Positions 8,134-18,179 are shown, numbered from the stretch's first letter. The stretch: 64,000 nucleotides of DNA from Paraburkholderia sp. NMBU_R16 (GCF_013282575.1 NZ_JAAAYE010000020.1:1-64000), one strand, 5' to 3'. Notes: generated by a model not told the origin, from the sequence alone. Program-made: numbers and translations.

Positions 8134-10356
8134 ATGACCTATCAAGTTCTCGCACGCAAGTGGCGGCCGAAGGATTTCGCTTCGCTCGTCGGCCAGGAGC
8201 ACGTCGTGCGTGCTCTCACGCACGCGCTCGACGGCGCACGTCTGCACCACGCCTACCTGTTCACCGGTACGCGCGGGGTCGGCAAGACCACGCTTTCGCG
8301 CATCTTCGCCAAGGCCCTGAACTGCGAGACGGGCATCACGGCGACGCCTTGCGGTGTGTGCCGCGCATGCCGCGAAATCGATGAAGGGCGCTTCATCGAT
8401 TACGTCGAAATGGATGCCGCGAGCAACCGCGGCGTCGACGAAATGGCGGCGTTGCTCGAACGCGCCGTCTATGCGCCGGTCGACGCCCGCTTCAAGGTGT
8501 ACATGATCGACGAAGTGCATATGCTGACGAACCATGCGTTCAACGCAATGTTGAAAACGCTGGAAGAGCCGCCGCCGCACGTCAAGTTCATCCTCGCCAC
8601 GACCGATCCTCAGAAAATCCCGGTGACAGTGCTGTCGCGCTGTCTCCAATTCAATCTGAAGCAGATGCCGGCGGGTCACATCGTCGGGCACCTCGAGCGC
8701 ATTCTCGGCGCGGAAGGCGTTGCGTTCGAGCCACAGGCACTGCGGCTTTTGGCGCGCGCGGCGGACGGCAGCATGCGCGATGCGCTGTCGTTGACCGATC
8801 AGGCGATCGCCTATTCGGCCAATCAGGTGTCGGAGGAGGCGGTGCGCGGCATGCTGGGCGCGCTCGACCAGAGCTATCTGATCCGGCTCGTCGATGCGCT
8901 CGTTACGGGGGACGGCGCGCAAGTGCTCGAAATCGCCGACGAAATGGCGCTGCGCAGTCTGTCGTTCTCGACGGCGCTGCAAGACCTGGCGAGTCTCATG
9001 CACCGCATCGCCTGGGCGCAGTTCGCGCCCGCCTCGGTGCTCGACGATTGGCCCGAAGCGAACGACGTGCGGCGTTTCGCCGATGCGCTCGCGCCGGAAG
9101 AAGTCCAGCTTTTCTATCAGATCGCAACGATCGGACGCAACGAACTCGGCCTCGCGCCGGACGAGTATGCGGGCTTCACGATGACGCTGCTGCGCATGCT
9201 GGCGTTCGAGCCGACGGTTCGGGGCACGGGCGGTGCGCCCGGCCCGGGCGAGCGTACGGCTGCGTCCGTCGCATCGGCGGGGAGCCGGCGCGCACCGGCC
9301 GGCATACTGGCGCGCACGGATGCGACTGCGCAGGACAGCGCGGTGGCGAAAGAGGCGCCGCCCGAACGTGAAATTCAGGCCATTAGCGGCGAGCCCGCAC
9401 CGGATCGCGAAGCGGTTGCGGCGCCCGCGCACACGCCCGCCCCGTTGGAGACTCCGCCGTTGGACCGTTCACCGCCCGTCGCGCGCGAGAGCGCTGCGTC
9501 GGCGCGTGGCGCGCCACCTCGATCGGCCCTCGAGCCGGCTGCCCAGTCTCGCGCCACGGGCGCGAGCGCCGCGCTCGAAGTGCTGCGCGGCGCGGGGTTG
9601 CGCGTATCGGCGGATCGCAATCGCCCGGCCGGCGCGGCGAAGTCTTCGCCCTCGCCGGCGGTGAAACCGGCCGCACCACGCACACCCGTCGTCGTCCCGG
9701 TGCCGCGTGCCCGCGGCGCGGACGCCGGCGCGGCAAGCGTGCCGGCGGCGGAATCGCCACCGCCCTGGGATGACGCACCGCTTGCCGACGCACCGTTCGA
9801 CGACAGCGCGCCCTTTTGCGCCGAAGACGCGTATTTCGCCGCGGACCGTTTCGACGATGCGCAAGCCGATACCCGCAATGGGAGCCAAGCGACGTCGGAA
9901 GCCGCACCCGCCATCGATCTCGCCTCGCTGCCGCCGCCCGTCATGCTCGACGCGCTCGGTTATGCCGGCGATTGGCCGGCGCTTGCCGCCGAGTTGCCGC
10001 TCAAAGGGGTGGCCCATCAGCTCGCATTCAATAGCGAATTGACGATGCTCGACGGCGAGACCTTGAAGCTCGTCGTGCCGGTGCCGCAATATGCCGACGC
10101 CGCGCAGGTCGCGAAGCTGAAGTCCGCCCTGCACGAGCGGTTGGGCAGGCCTGTCGACGTGCGCGTCGAGATCGGCCCCGCGCGGCGTACCGCTGCGGCA
10201 ATCGACGCGGCCGCACGCGCACAACGTCAGCGCGACGCGGAACGGGAAATTGGCGCCGATCCGTTCGTGCGCTCGTTGATTCGCGATTTCGGCGCGAGCA
10301 TCGTCCCCGGCTCGATCCGGCCCATCGCGCCCGATGCGGGGGCGCCGGCCCACTGA
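8134..10356 (+). CDS. dnaX: DNA polymerase III subunit tau (gamma/tau)
   Basis: 740 residues. The clamp-loader AAA+ module has Walker A GTRGVGKT (45-52), zinc-finger cysteines C64, C73, C76 and C79, Walker B MIDEVHML and the SRC motif in TVLSRCLQFN. A long Ala/Pro-rich linker (about 370-580) leads to the C-terminal domains that in tau bind DnaB helicase and the polymerase alpha subunit. Tau organises the replisome and loads the beta clamp. I start at ATG 8134 (MTYQVLARKW), the conserved N-terminus, not at the TTG six bases earlier. I saw no A-rich slippery site like the one E. coli uses to make the short gamma form. It is followed by ybaB and recR, a very widespread arrangement. Confidence 0.97.
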   Translation: MTYQVLARKWRPKDFASLVGQEHVVRALTHALDGARLHHAYLFTGTRGVGKTTLSRIFAKALNCETGITATPCGVCRACREIDEGRFIDYVEMDAASNRGVDEMAALLERAVYAPVDARFKVYMIDEVHMLTNHAFNAMLKTLEEPPPHVKFILATTDPQKIPVTVLSRCLQFNLKQMPAGHIVGHLERILGAEGVAFEPQALRLLARAADGSMRDALSLTDQAIAYSANQVSEEAVRGMLGALDQSYLIRLVDALVTGDGAQVLEIADEMALRSLSFSTALQDLASLMHRIAWAQFAPASVLDDWPEANDVRRFADALAPEEVQLFYQIATIGRNELGLAPDEYAGFTMTLLRMLAFEPTVRGTGGAPGPGERTAASVASAGSRRAPAGILARTDATAQDSAVAKEAPPEREIQAISGEPAPDREAVAAPAHTPAPLETPPLDRSPPVARESAASARGAPPRSALEPAAQSRATGASAALEVLRGAGLRVSADRNRPAGAAKSSPSPAVKPAAPRTPVVVPVPRARGADAGAASVPAAESPPPWDDAPLADAPFDDSAPFCAEDAYFAADRFDDAQADTRNGSQATSEAAPAIDLASLPPPVMLDALGYAGDWPALAAELPLKGVAHQLAFNSELTMLDGETLKLVVPVPQYADAAQVAKLKSALHERLGRPVDVRVEIGPARRTAAAIDAAARAQRQRDAEREIGADPFVRSLIRDFGASIVPGSIRPIAPDAGAPAH

Positions 10357-10441
10357 GCGCGTCTCGGGCAGCCACGCACATCGACGACGCCCGGCTTAGC
10401 CGGACGTCGTCCAACTATCCACACGATCAAGGAGCATGTCC

Positions 10442-10768
10442 ATGATGAAAGGCCAACTCGCCGGGCTGATGAAGCAAGCCCAGCAGATGCAGGAAAACAT
10501 GAAGAAGATGCAGGAGCAGCTTGCCCAGATGGAAGTGGAAGGGCAGTCCGGCGCAGGTCTCGTCAAGGTCACGATGACTTGCAAGAACGAGGTCCGTCGC
10601 GTGGCGATCGACCCGAGCCTGCTCGCCGACGACAAGGACATGCTCGAAGACCTCGTTGCCGCCGCATTCAACGATGCGGTCCGCAAGGCGGAGGCCACGG
10701 CGCAGGAGAAAATGAGCGGTATGACAGCCGGCTTGCCGTTGCCGCCGGGTTTCAAGCTGCCGTTCTGA
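10442..10768 (+). CDS. ybaB: YbaB/EbfC family nucleoid-associated protein
   Basis: 108 residues from the double-ATG start [17 protein letters not shown]. The N-terminal helix rich in Met, Gln and Lys, the [17 protein letters not shown] strand and the [16 protein letters not shown] helix are typical of YbaB/EbfC. Members form tweezer-like dimers that bind DNA without strict sequence specificity. A Shine-Dalgarno AAGGAG (10429-10434) lies seven bases before ATG 10442 and only one base before an in-frame ATG at 10436, which favours 10442. It is conserved between dnaX and recR and probably forms an operon with them. Confidence 0.95.
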   Translation: MMKGQLAGLMKQAQQMQENMKKMQEQLAQMEVEGQSGAGLVKVTMTCKNEVRRVAIDPSLLADDKDMLEDLVAAAFNDAVRKAEATAQEKMSGMTAGLPLPPGFKLPF

Positions 10769-10817
10769 GGCCGGAGCCGTTCATGCACATGCCGAGCGCA
10801 AGATTCGCGCTATCGCC

Positions 10818-11414
10818 ATGAAACAGCCTTCTGCGCTCGTCGCGCTCGTGGAGGCGCTGCGCGCGTTGCCCGGCATCGGTCCGAAGTCGGCGCAGCGCAT
10901 GGCGTACCACCTGATGCAGCACGATCGGCAGGGCGCCGAGCGGCTCGGACGCTCGCTGCTGTTTGCGGTGGAGCATCTGCAACACTGTGAAAAGTGCAAT
11001 ACATTCACCGAGGCTCGCATCTGCGACGTATGCAGCGACGAATCTCGCGACCCGACGCTGCTATGCGTCGTCGAAACGCCCGCCGATCAGATCATGCTCG
11101 AGCAGACCATGACGTATCGCGGTCTTTACTTCGTCCTCATGGGGCGACTGAGCCCGCTCGACGGAATCGGTCCGAAAGAGATTCATTTCGACCGTCTCGT
11201 GAAACGTGCCTCGGATGGGGTCGTCAAGGAGGTCGTGCTGGCCACGAACTTCACGAACGAGGGAGAAGCCACGGCACACTACCTTGCGCAAATGCTCAAG
11301 GCGCGCCAGCTTGCGGTCACGCGGCTTGCGCGCGGCGTGCCGGTCGGCGGCGAACTCGAATATGTCGATGCCGGAACGATCGCGCGTGCCATGCTCGACC
11401 GGCGCTCGCTTTGA
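10818..11414 (+). CDS. recR: Recombination mediator protein RecR
   Basis: 198 residues: N-terminal helix-hairpin-helix ([19 protein letters not shown]), a C4 zinc finger ([16 protein letters not shown]), a Toprim domain ([16 protein letters not shown]) and the conserved C-terminal [15 protein letters not shown]. With RecO (and RecF) it helps load RecA on SSB-coated single-stranded DNA. It lies 49 bases after ybaB in the same direction; the start codon has only a weak ribosome-binding site, consistent with operon expression. Confidence 0.97.
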   Translation: MKQPSALVALVEALRALPGIGPKSAQRMAYHLMQHDRQGAERLGRSLLFAVEHLQHCEKCNTFTEARICDVCSDESRDPTLLCVVETPADQIMLEQTMTYRGLYFVLMGRLSPLDGIGPKEIHFDRLVKRASDGVVKEVVLATNFTNEGEATAHYLAQMLKARQLAVTRLARGVPVGGELEYVDAGTIARAMLDRRSL

Positions 11415-11450
11415 CCGGGCGGCGCTCGCCGCCTTTCTGAAAGGAACGCT

Positions 11451-12656
11451 ATGACCGCAACTCCTGGCCCGCTTGCGGGCATCAAGGTGCTCGAACTCGG
11501 CACCCTGATCGCTGGCCCGTTTGCCGCCCGGTTTCTCGGCGAATTCGGCGCCGAGGTCATCAAAGTGGAAGACCCGAACGGGGGCGATCCGCTGCGCAAG
11601 TGGCGCATGCTCTACCCGGCAGCGGGCGGTACCTCGCTATGGTGGGCGGTGCAGGCGCGCAACAAGAAGTCGGTGACCGTCAACCTGAAGGCGCCGGAAG
11701 GCAAAAAGATCGTTTGCCAGCTGGCGCGCGAGGCCGATATCGTCGTCGAGAATTTTCGGCCCGGCCTGCTCGAGAAGCTCGGGCTCGGCTATGACGTGCT
11801 GAGCGCCGAGAATCCGGGCCTCGTCATGGTCCGCCTTTCGGGCTACGGGCAAACCGGCCCATACCGCGACCGGCCGGGCTTTGGCTCGATCGCGGAAGCG
11901 ATGGGAGGCTTGCGGCACATCACGGGTTTTCCCGATCTTCCCCCACCGCGGATCGGCATTTCGATCGGCGATTCGATCGCGGCGCTGCATGCGGTCGTCG
12001 GCGCAATGATGGCGCTGCATCATCGGCAGGCAACGGGCGGTAAAGGGCAGGTCGTCGACGTCGCGCTTTACGAGGCGGTTTTCAACATGATGGAAAGCGT
12101 CGTACCGGAGTATGGCGTATATGGCGCCGTGCGCGAACGCACCGGGGCTGCGCTGCCGGGCATCGTGCCCTCGAATACTTACGCATGCAGGGACGGTCAG
12201 ATCGTGATCGGCGGCAACAGCGATCCGATCTTCAAGCGCCTCATGACGGCCATCGGGCGCAGCGACTTGGCGAACGATCCCACGCTTGCGCAAAACGACG
12301 GCCGGGTACTGCGCACAGCGGAAATCGACGAGGCGATCGGCGCGTGGCTCGCCGGACGCACGATCGACGAAGCGCTCGAGGTGCTCAATGCGGCCGATGT
12401 GCCCGTCGGCCGCATCTACAGCGTGGCCGACATGTTCGACGATCCGCAATACGCGGCGCGAGAGATGATTCAGCGTTTCAAGTGGCAAGAAGAACTCGAC
12501 ATCGCTTTGCCGAACGTGACGCCCAAGCTCTCGGCTACACCGGGCGGGACGCGCTGGCTCGGCCCCGAGCTCGGGGAGCACACGGATGAAGTGCTGCACG
12601 GGCTCGGCTATGACGACGACGCGATTGCGAGCCTGCGCGAGCGTAAGATCGTCTAA
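11451..12656 (+). CDS. Class III (CaiB/BaiF) acyl-CoA transferase
   Basis: 401 residues, typical of family III CoA-transferases. Landmarks are the N-terminal [20 protein letters not shown], the ENFRPG motif, [18 protein letters not shown], and the Asp174 of [18 protein letters not shown], which aligns with the catalytic aspartate of formyl-CoA transferase that forms an aspartyl-CoA thioester. Members transfer CoA between carboxylic acids such as formate/oxalate, carnitine or succinate/itaconate; substrates cannot be deduced here. It begins 36 bases after recR with an AAAGGA ribosome-binding site and may be read from the dnaX-recR unit, but has no functional link to it. Confidence 0.92.
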   Translation: MTATPGPLAGIKVLELGTLIAGPFAARFLGEFGAEVIKVEDPNGGDPLRKWRMLYPAAGGTSLWWAVQARNKKSVTVNLKAPEGKKIVCQLAREADIVVENFRPGLLEKLGLGYDVLSAENPGLVMVRLSGYGQTGPYRDRPGFGSIAEAMGGLRHITGFPDLPPPRIGISIGDSIAALHAVVGAMMALHHRQATGGKGQVVDVALYEAVFNMMESVVPEYGVYGAVRERTGAALPGIVPSNTYACRDGQIVIGGNSDPIFKRLMTAIGRSDLANDPTLAQNDGRVLRTAEIDEAIGAWLAGRTIDEALEVLNAADVPVGRIYSVADMFDDPQYAAREMIQRFKWQEELDIALPNVTPKLSATPGGTRWLGPELGEHTDEVLHGLGYDDDAIASLRERKIV

Positions 12657-12733
12657 TCGCGCTTGGCTCGCGTGACGTGGAAATTGGGCGCGAATACGCC
12701 GGCCCAGGCGATCAGCGGCGCCGACTCCTCGGT

Positions 12734-12739
12734 TACAAT
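12734..12739 (+). promoter_or_regulatory. TACAAT element immediately before surE
   Basis: The hexamer ends six bases before the surE ATG (12746), the same geometry as at dnaX. As a -10 box it would imply a leaderless or nearly leaderless transcript. There is no obvious Shine-Dalgarno and no clear -35. Confidence 0.4.
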
Positions 12740-12745
12740 CGCCGC

Positions 12746-13504
12746 ATGCGAATCTTACTGAGCAACGACGACGGCTATCTGGCGCCGGGTCTCGCCGCGC
12801 TTCATGGCGCCCTGAAGCCGCTCGGCGACATCACCGTGATGGCACCCGAGCAAAATTGCAGCGGCGCATCAAATTCTCTCACGCTGGCGCGTCCGCTGTC
12901 GGTGCTGCGCTCGTCTAACGGTTTTTACTACGTGAACGGAACGCCGACCGATTCGGTGCACATCGCGCTCACCGGCATGCTCGACGACAAGCCCGACCTG
13001 GTGGTCTCGGGCATCAACAACGGCCAGAACGTCGGTGAAGACACGCTCTATTCGGGAACGGTGGCGGCAGCGACAGAAGGCGTGATGTTCGGTGTGCCGG
13101 CGATTGCGTTCTCGCTAGTCGACAAAGGCTGGGCACACCTCGAAGATGCCGCGCGTGTCGCGTTCGATATCGTCCGGCATTTCCTGTCGAATCCGCTTCC
13201 CGGCCATCCGCTGCTGAACGTGAACATTCCCAATCTGCCCTACGACGAGATGCGCGGATGGGAGGTGACCCGGCTCGGCAAGCGTCACCCGTCGCAGCCG
13301 GTGATTCGGCAAACCAATCCCCGAGGCGAGCCGATTTATTGGATCGGTCCGTCCGGCGAGGCGCTCGATGCGAGCGAGGGCACGGACTTTTACGCGCTTG
13401 CCAATGGACGCGTATCCATTACGCCGCTGCAACTCGATCTCACGCATACTCAGATGCTCGCCGCCACGCGCGAATGGTCGCTTGCGGGGCGCGGGGCCTC
13501 ATGA
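12746..13504 (+). CDS. surE: 5'/3'-nucleotidase SurE
   Basis: 252 residues beginning [16 protein letters not shown]; the NDDG at 7-10 and the later [19 protein letters not shown] supply the metal-binding acidic residues and asparagine of the SurE fold. The enzyme removes phosphate from nucleoside monophosphates and some polyphosphates and is associated with stationary-phase survival. I chose ATG 12746 over an upstream in-frame start because it gives the conserved N-terminus. The stop overlaps the pcm start in an ATGA (13501-13504), indicating translational coupling. surE-pcm-nlpD-rpoS is a long-known conserved stationary-phase cluster. Confidence 0.96.
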   Translation: MRILLSNDDGYLAPGLAALHGALKPLGDITVMAPEQNCSGASNSLTLARPLSVLRSSNGFYYVNGTPTDSVHIALTGMLDDKPDLVVSGINNGQNVGEDTLYSGTVAAATEGVMFGVPAIAFSLVDKGWAHLEDAARVAFDIVRHFLSNPLPGHPLLNVNIPNLPYDEMRGWEVTRLGKRHPSQPVIRQTNPRGEPIYWIGPSGEALDASEGTDFYALANGRVSITPLQLDLTHTQMLAATREWSLAGRGAS

Positions 13505-14331
13505 CGAGCGAGCGCGCCAGGCGTTTTCCGCTCGGGCTCGCCGATCTCGAGCGCAAACCGCGCTCGCGTGCCGCCGGCAACGCGCCGCTGCGTTCGACGG
13601 AGCCCGGCGCGCGGCGCACCGACACGCAGCCGTCGCAAGGTGTCGACAAAATGGGCGCGCCCAATGTGCCCATTTCGGGCGCGCATGCGCTGACTTCGGA
13701 ACGGGTGCGCGAGCGCATGGTCGAACGCCTTCGAACGAACGGAATCCGCGATGCGCGCGTGCTCAATGCGATGGCGGCGGTTCCGCGCCACCTGTTCGTG
13801 GATCCGGGGCTGGCGCCTCAGGCTTACGAAGATGCGGCGCTGCCGATCGGTCATCAGCAGACGATTTCGAAACCATCGGTGGTGGCTCGCATGCTCGAGC
13901 TCGCGGCGGCCGGGCGAACGCTCGATCGGGTGCTCGAGATCGGAACGGGGTGCGGTTACCAGGCAACGGTGCTGAGCCAGATTGCGCGCGACGTCTATTC
14001 GATCGAACGGGTAAAGCCGCTCTATGAGCGCGCCAAGCAGAATCTACGGCCGCTGCGGGTGCCGAACATCCGCCTGCATTATGGCGACGGCCGACTCGGC
14101 TTGCCGGCGGCCGCGCCTTTCGATGCGATCGTGATCGCCGCGGCCGGCTTCGACGTGCCACAGGCGCTCGCCGAGCAACTTGCGGTCGGTGGACGGCTCG
14201 TCGCACCTGTCGCGGCGCTGGGTGGGCACTCGCAGGTACTCACGCTCGTGGAGCGGCTCGGGCCCAGCCAATGGCGGGAGTCGCAGCTTGATAGCGTTTT
14301 CTTTGTCCCCTTAAAATCCGGAGTGATTTGA
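13501..14331 (+). CDS. pcm: Protein-L-isoaspartate O-methyltransferase
   Basis: 276 residues. The C-terminal 210 or so match E. coli Pcm: motifs [35 protein letters not shown] and the AdoMet-binding [19 protein letters not shown]. It repairs isoaspartyl damage in ageing proteins by methylating them with S-adenosylmethionine. The first 65 residues are an Arg/Ser/Ala-rich extension with no recognisable domain; a shorter start at the internal Met before [11 protein letters not shown] is possible. The ATG overlaps the surE stop by four bases. Confidence 0.94.
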   Translation: MTSERARRFPLGLADLERKPRSRAAGNAPLRSTEPGARRTDTQPSQGVDKMGAPNVPISGAHALTSERVRERMVERLRTNGIRDARVLNAMAAVPRHLFVDPGLAPQAYEDAALPIGHQQTISKPSVVARMLELAAAGRTLDRVLEIGTGCGYQATVLSQIARDVYSIERVKPLYERAKQNLRPLRVPNIRLHYGDGRLGLPAAAPFDAIVIAAAGFDVPQALAEQLAVGGRLVAPVAALGGHSQVLTLVERLGPSQWRESQLDSVFFVPLKSGVI

Positions 14332-14336
14332 CACCG

Positions 14337-15302
14337 ATGTTTACGTTGAGCGCGATGCGAACAATCAACAGAAACGGCGGGCTGGTTGCCGCCCAACGCG
14401 TCATGTGTGCGGTGGCCCTCGCGTCGCTGGCAGCCTGCGCGACACGGATGGATCAGGCACCGGTCGTCGACCGTTCCGGCACGCTCGCTACTCAATCGTC
14501 GGCGCAGGCAGCGCAACCGGCCGTGCCGCTCGGACCGCCACCGCCCGGCTACTACCGCGTGAAGCCTGGCGACACGCTTTATCGTATCGCGCTGGAAAAC
14601 GGCCAAAACTACCGCGACATAGCGGCCTGGAACAACCTCACGAATCCGAACCAGATCGAAGTCGATCAACTGCTCCGTGTCGTGCCGCCGGGCGCCAATG
14701 CCGCAGCCGTCACGCCGGGCGTCGCGACGGCACCGATCACGGGCGGGGCGGTTCAGGCCGCACCGCTTTCGAGCAATCCGGCGTCGCCGCCCAACCCGAC
14801 CACGCCGAGCGGAGGCAATGGCGCAAGTGCCGGCGGTGCGATGCCGCCGATGGTCGGAGGCGCCTCGGCGGCCACGACGATCCCCCCGCAGCCGGCCGCG
14901 CCGAGTTCTTCGAGCGTTCCCGCACCCGCCGCCGGTGCGATCAGTTTCGCGTGGCCCGTGAAGGGACCCGTCATCGCGCCGTTCAACGACTCGACCAACA
15001 AGGGCATCAATATCAGCGGTGCCGCGGGCGATCCGGTGAAGGCCGCTGCCGATGGTCGCGTGGTATATGCAGGAAATGGGCTGCGCGGATACGGCAATCT
15101 CATTATCATCAAGCACGACGCAACGTATTTGACCGCATATGCACACAACCGCGCTTTGATGGTAAAAGAGGGGGACTCGGTGACCAGAGGCCAGAAGATC
15201 GCCGAGATGGGCTCGACCGATGCACCTCGAGTCATGCTTCACTTCGAAGTCCGCCAGCAAGGCAAACCTGTTGACCCGATGAAATACTTGCCGCCGCAAT
15301 AA
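14337..15302 (+). CDS. nlpD: Murein hydrolase activator lipoprotein NlpD
   Basis: 321 residues from ATG 14337 (an ATG at 14355 is also possible). A lipoprotein signal ends in LASLAAC, so the Cys is probably lipidated. A LysM peptidoglycan-binding domain follows (YYRVKPGDTLYRIALENGQ ... LRVVPPG), then a Pro/Ser/Gly-rich linker, then a C-terminal LytM/M23 domain (FAWPVKGPVIAPF ... VMLHFEVRQQGKPVDPMKYL). The first zinc-ligand motif HxxxD is replaced by NKGINIS, so, as in E. coli NlpD, it is probably catalytically dead and instead activates an amidase (AmiC type) for daughter-cell separation. In relatives the main rpoS promoter lies inside nlpD. Confidence 0.93.
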   Translation: MFTLSAMRTINRNGGLVAAQRVMCAVALASLAACATRMDQAPVVDRSGTLATQSSAQAAQPAVPLGPPPPGYYRVKPGDTLYRIALENGQNYRDIAAWNNLTNPNQIEVDQLLRVVPPGANAAAVTPGVATAPITGGAVQAAPLSSNPASPPNPTTPSGGNGASAGGAMPPMVGGASAATTIPPQPAAPSSSSVPAPAAGAISFAWPVKGPVIAPFNDSTNKGINISGAAGDPVKAAADGRVVYAGNGLRGYGNLIIIKHDATYLTAYAHNRALMVKEGDSVTRGQKIAEMGSTDAPRVMLHFEVRQQGKPVDPMKYLPPQ

Positions 15303-15313
15303 GCGATACGACC

Positions 15314-16414
15314 ATGCCGAAATCGAAGCGCCGCAAGCAACAAGCCGAGACGGAAACGCTTACCCGTATCGCGGAGGAAGTAGCACCGGAGACGGGCGCT
15401 TCGACGAGCGAGCCGGATGACGACGCCCCTGAAGCCGACGCGGAATTCGAGGCGCAGGGAGCGGCAGGCGAGGGCGAGGCAGACGATGCCGAGCCCGAAG
15501 CGCGGGAGGGGGCGGCCGCCCCCGATCCCGATGATTTCCGTGCGTTGCTACAGGCCGAGTTGACGGCCGATACCATTCAGCATTACCTGAATCGCATCAG
15601 CGTCAAGCCGCTTCTCACTGTGGAGGAGGAGCAGCGCTACTCGAGGCTCGCGAAGGCGGGGGAGTTCGAAGCGCGCCAGGTCATGATCGAGCGCAATTTA
15701 CGGCTCGTCGTCAGCATTGCCAAGGGCTATCTGAACCGCGGCGTCCCGCTGCTCGATCTGATCGAAGAAGGCAATCTGGGCTTGATGCATGCAATCGAGA
15801 AGTTCGATCCCACGCGCGGGTTCCGTTTCTCCACCTACGCGACGTGGTGGATCAGGCAAAGCATCGAGCGCGCGATCATGAATCAAGCGCGCACCGTGCG
15901 CTTACCGGTGCACGTGATCCGCGAATTGAATCAGGTGCTGCGCGCGAAGCGCCATCTGGAAAAAAATTCAATGAATTCGGGCGACGCGAGCGAGCGGCGC
16001 GACGCGAGCATCGACGATATCGCCTATCTGACCGGAAAGACGACCGACGAAGTCACTGACATTCTGGCATTGAACGAGCACACGGCATCCCTCGATGCTC
16101 CGCTCGACCTCGACCCAGCGAGCAGCTTGCTCGATCTGCTCTCGGACGAACAGAGCCAGTCTCCCGACGCGGAAGTTCAGCATCGCGAACTGGAAACGCT
16201 GACCCGCGCCTGGCTTTCTCGTCTGTCCGACAAGCACCGGCACGTCATCGAGCGCCGTTTCGGACTCAACCATATCGAACCCGCCACGCTCGAAGAACTG
16301 GCCGACGAAATGGGACTCACGCGGGAACGCGTCCGACAGATCCAGCAAGAGGCGCTTGTCAGGCTCAAACGCTTTTTCGCTTCCAACGGCGTGCGCAAGG
16401 ACGCCGTGCTCTAG
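15314..16414 (+). CDS. rpoS: RNA polymerase sigma factor RpoS
   Basis: 366 residues. A long acidic N-terminal segment (about residues 17-75, rich in Glu, Asp and Ala) precedes region 1.2 (ADTIQHYLNRISVKPLLT). Region 2 follows with GNLGLMHAIEKFDPTRGF and FSTYATWWIRQSIERAIMNQ, then region 3, then region 4 with ERRFGLNHIEPATLEELADE and RERVRQIQQEALVRLK. It directs RNA polymerase to stationary-phase and stress genes. It begins 11 bases after nlpD. The acidic tail is longer than in E. coli; such tails occur in related bacteria and their role is unknown to me. Confidence 0.97.
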   Translation: MPKSKRRKQQAETETLTRIAEEVAPETGASTSEPDDDAPEADAEFEAQGAAGEGEADDAEPEAREGAAAPDPDDFRALLQAELTADTIQHYLNRISVKPLLTVEEEQRYSRLAKAGEFEARQVMIERNLRLVVSIAKGYLNRGVPLLDLIEEGNLGLMHAIEKFDPTRGFRFSTYATWWIRQSIERAIMNQARTVRLPVHVIRELNQVLRAKRHLEKNSMNSGDASERRDASIDDIAYLTGKTTDEVTDILALNEHTASLDAPLDLDPASSLLDLLSDEQSQSPDAEVQHRELETLTRAWLSRLSDKHRHVIERRFGLNHIEPATLEELADEMGLTRERVRQIQQEALVRLKRFFASNGVRKDAVL

Positions 16415-16431
16415 ATAAGACTCAGACCTGG

Positions 16432-17211
16432 ATGACACCGATTCTCGTTTTCGACATCGAGACCATTCCCGATGTCGCCGGCATTCGCCGGCTCGATGGC
16501 CTTCCCGAGTCGATGAGCGACGCCGAGGTGGCGGAGCACGCCTTCGCAGCCCGCCGCGAAAAAACCGGCACCGATTTCCTGCCGCACTACCTGCAGCGTA
16601 TCGCGGCGATCTCTTGCGTGTTCCGCGACCGCGGCGGTTTTCGGGTGCGCTCGCTGGGTACGCCCGAGGACGGCGAAGCCGCGTTGGTTCAGTCCTTCTA
16701 TCGCGTCATCGAAAAGTACACGCCGCAACTCGTTTCATGGAACGGCGGAGGCTTCGATCTACCGGTCCTGCACTATCGCGCACTCGTGCACGGCGTTTCG
16801 GCTCCGCGCTACTGGGATCTGGGAGAAGACGATCGCGAGTTCAAATGGAATAACTACATCAGCCGCTATCACGCACGTCACACCGATTTGATGGATGTGC
16901 TCGCGATGTATCAGGCCCGCGCGAATGCACCGCTCGACGCGCTCGCCAAGCTGTGCGGATTCCCGGGCAAGCTCGGGATGGACGGTGCTCAGGTCTGGAC
17001 GGCCTTCCGTGACGGGCGTATCGAGGAGATCCGCCAATATTGCGAGACGGATGTGGTCAACACCTACCTGCTCTATTGCCGCTTTCAATTGATGCGCGGC
17101 GCGTTTTCGGCTGACGAGTACGCCGACGAGATCGCATTTGTGAAGAACGCGCTGGCGCAGGAACCGGGCGCGCAGTGGCCCGAGTACCTGGCCGCATTCG
17201 AAAGTATCTAG
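16432..17211 (+). CDS. DEDD-type 3'-5' exonuclease (PolB-like domain)
   Basis: 259 residues matching the predicted 3'-5' exonuclease family related to the PolB proofreading domain. ExoI motif FDIETIP (Asp8, Glu10), ExoII with Asp109 in WNGGGFDLPVLHYRAL, and ExoIII YCETD (Tyr203, Asp207) are all present, so it should be catalytically competent on DNA or RNA 3' ends. The biological substrate is unknown. It starts 17 bases after rpoS and may be partly co-transcribed with it. Confidence 0.88.
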   Translation: MTPILVFDIETIPDVAGIRRLDGLPESMSDAEVAEHAFAARREKTGTDFLPHYLQRIAAISCVFRDRGGFRVRSLGTPEDGEAALVQSFYRVIEKYTPQLVSWNGGGFDLPVLHYRALVHGVSAPRYWDLGEDDREFKWNNYISRYHARHTDLMDVLAMYQARANAPLDALAKLCGFPGKLGMDGAQVWTAFRDGRIEEIRQYCETDVVNTYLLYCRFQLMRGAFSADEYADEIAFVKNALAQEPGAQWPEYLAAFESI

Positions 17212-17241
17212 TCCGCCGTTGGGCCAAACGTAGCCCGGCGT

Positions 17242-18096
17242 CTAGCGCAGCTCGAGAACGATCGGCTGATGATCCGAAGCCTGCGTAGCGCCATCGATCT
17301 CGCATCGCACGAGGCGATCGCACAGATCGGCGGTCACGAATACGAAGTCGCAGGGAATTGCGCCCGAGGACCATTGCGCTTTGTCATAGACACCGGCCGT
17401 GGGCGGCGGCGTACGGCTGGGATGAAGAAACGTCCATGCATCGACGAAGCCCGGTCCGTCATCGATCGGTTCGATGAAGCGCCGATATGCAGGCGATCCG
17501 AATTCGCTGTTGAAGTCGCCGCAGACGATCGCGCTGACCGGCCGGCCTGAGGGAGCGAACGGACCGGTGGCATTTTCGGCCGGTGCCGGATGGCGCGCAT
17601 GGTCCGCCGCTTCGCGCTGCAGGCGTCGCAGTTCGTCGACTTGGGCGAGCCGTTGACTGAGGGAATAGAATTCGAGATGCGTGACGATCACGCGCAACGG
17701 GCCGCCCGGTGCTTGCAATACGGCCTCGAGCGCGACGCGCTGCATCGACGGTCCGCTCGCATCGGCCGGCCACGGCAAGCTGTGGCGAATGACCTTTTCG
17801 ACGGGTAAGCGGGTGGCCAGCGCGTTCCCGAATTGGCGACGGGGAAGGCCCGCGGCGGTGGGCGGCAGGTCTGCGCCGATCGCATCGAGCACGGTAAAAC
17901 CGGGAAGCGCGGCCGCGAGTTCGGCGAATTGATCGTCCGAAGGGCCGCCGGGTAAGGCGTGAAAGCCGCGCGTGACCTCCTGGAGGGCCAGGATGTCGAA
18001 ATTCGCAAGCTTGCGGGCTTCATCGACGGTGCGCGCGAGATCGACCACGCCGTGTGCGTCGCGTCCCCATTGAATGTTCCAGCTGAGTAACCGCAT
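17242..18096 (-). CDS. Endonuclease/exonuclease/phosphatase-family protein
   Basis: 284 residues with the EEP fold: [11 protein letters not shown] (Asn7), ILALQEV (Glu40), [21 protein letters not shown] and the terminal [10 protein letters not shown] histidine, so the metal-dependent phosphodiesterase site looks complete. Relatives include exonuclease III, sphingomyelinases and inositol phosphatases; there is no signal peptide and the substrate is unknown. Two adjacent ATGs (18099 and 18096) are possible; the AAGGAG site is better spaced for 18096. It is convergent with the exonuclease gene and divergent from rlmD. Confidence 0.88.
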   Translation of the reverse strand: MRLLSWNIQWGRDAHGVVDLARTVDEARKLANFDILALQEVTRGFHALPGGPSDDQFAELAAALPGFTVLDAIGADLPPTAAGLPRRQFGNALATRLPVEKVIRHSLPWPADASGPSMQRVALEAVLQAPGGPLRVIVTHLEFYSLSQRLAQVDELRRLQREAADHARHPAPAENATGPFAPSGRPVSAIVCGDFNSEFGSPAYRRFIEPIDDGPGFVDAWTFLHPSRTPPPTAGVYDKAQWSSGAIPCDFVFVTADLCDRLVRCEIDGATQASDHQPIVLELR

Positions 18097-18137
18097 CATG
18101 GACTCCTTCGGTGTGCCGTTCGCCCCCGTCGTTCGTC

Positions 18138-18143
18138 TACAAT
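18138..18143 (+). promoter_or_regulatory. Candidate -10 element for rlmD
   Basis: TACAAT 36 bases before the rlmD GTG. The -35 region is not evident. Confidence 0.4.
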
Positions 18144-18179
18144 CTCGCCTTTCATTCGATTTCCGCCAGGAAAAAGCCG

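Noticed and set aside
7957-9432. 491-codon minus-strand frame opposite ffs and dnaX
   Set aside because: Overlaps a structural RNA and the conserved AAA+ domain of dnaX; Arg-rich with no family resemblance.
8134-10356. Programmed frameshift in dnaX
   Set aside because: I looked for an A-rich slippery heptamer followed by a stem as in E. coli and saw none.
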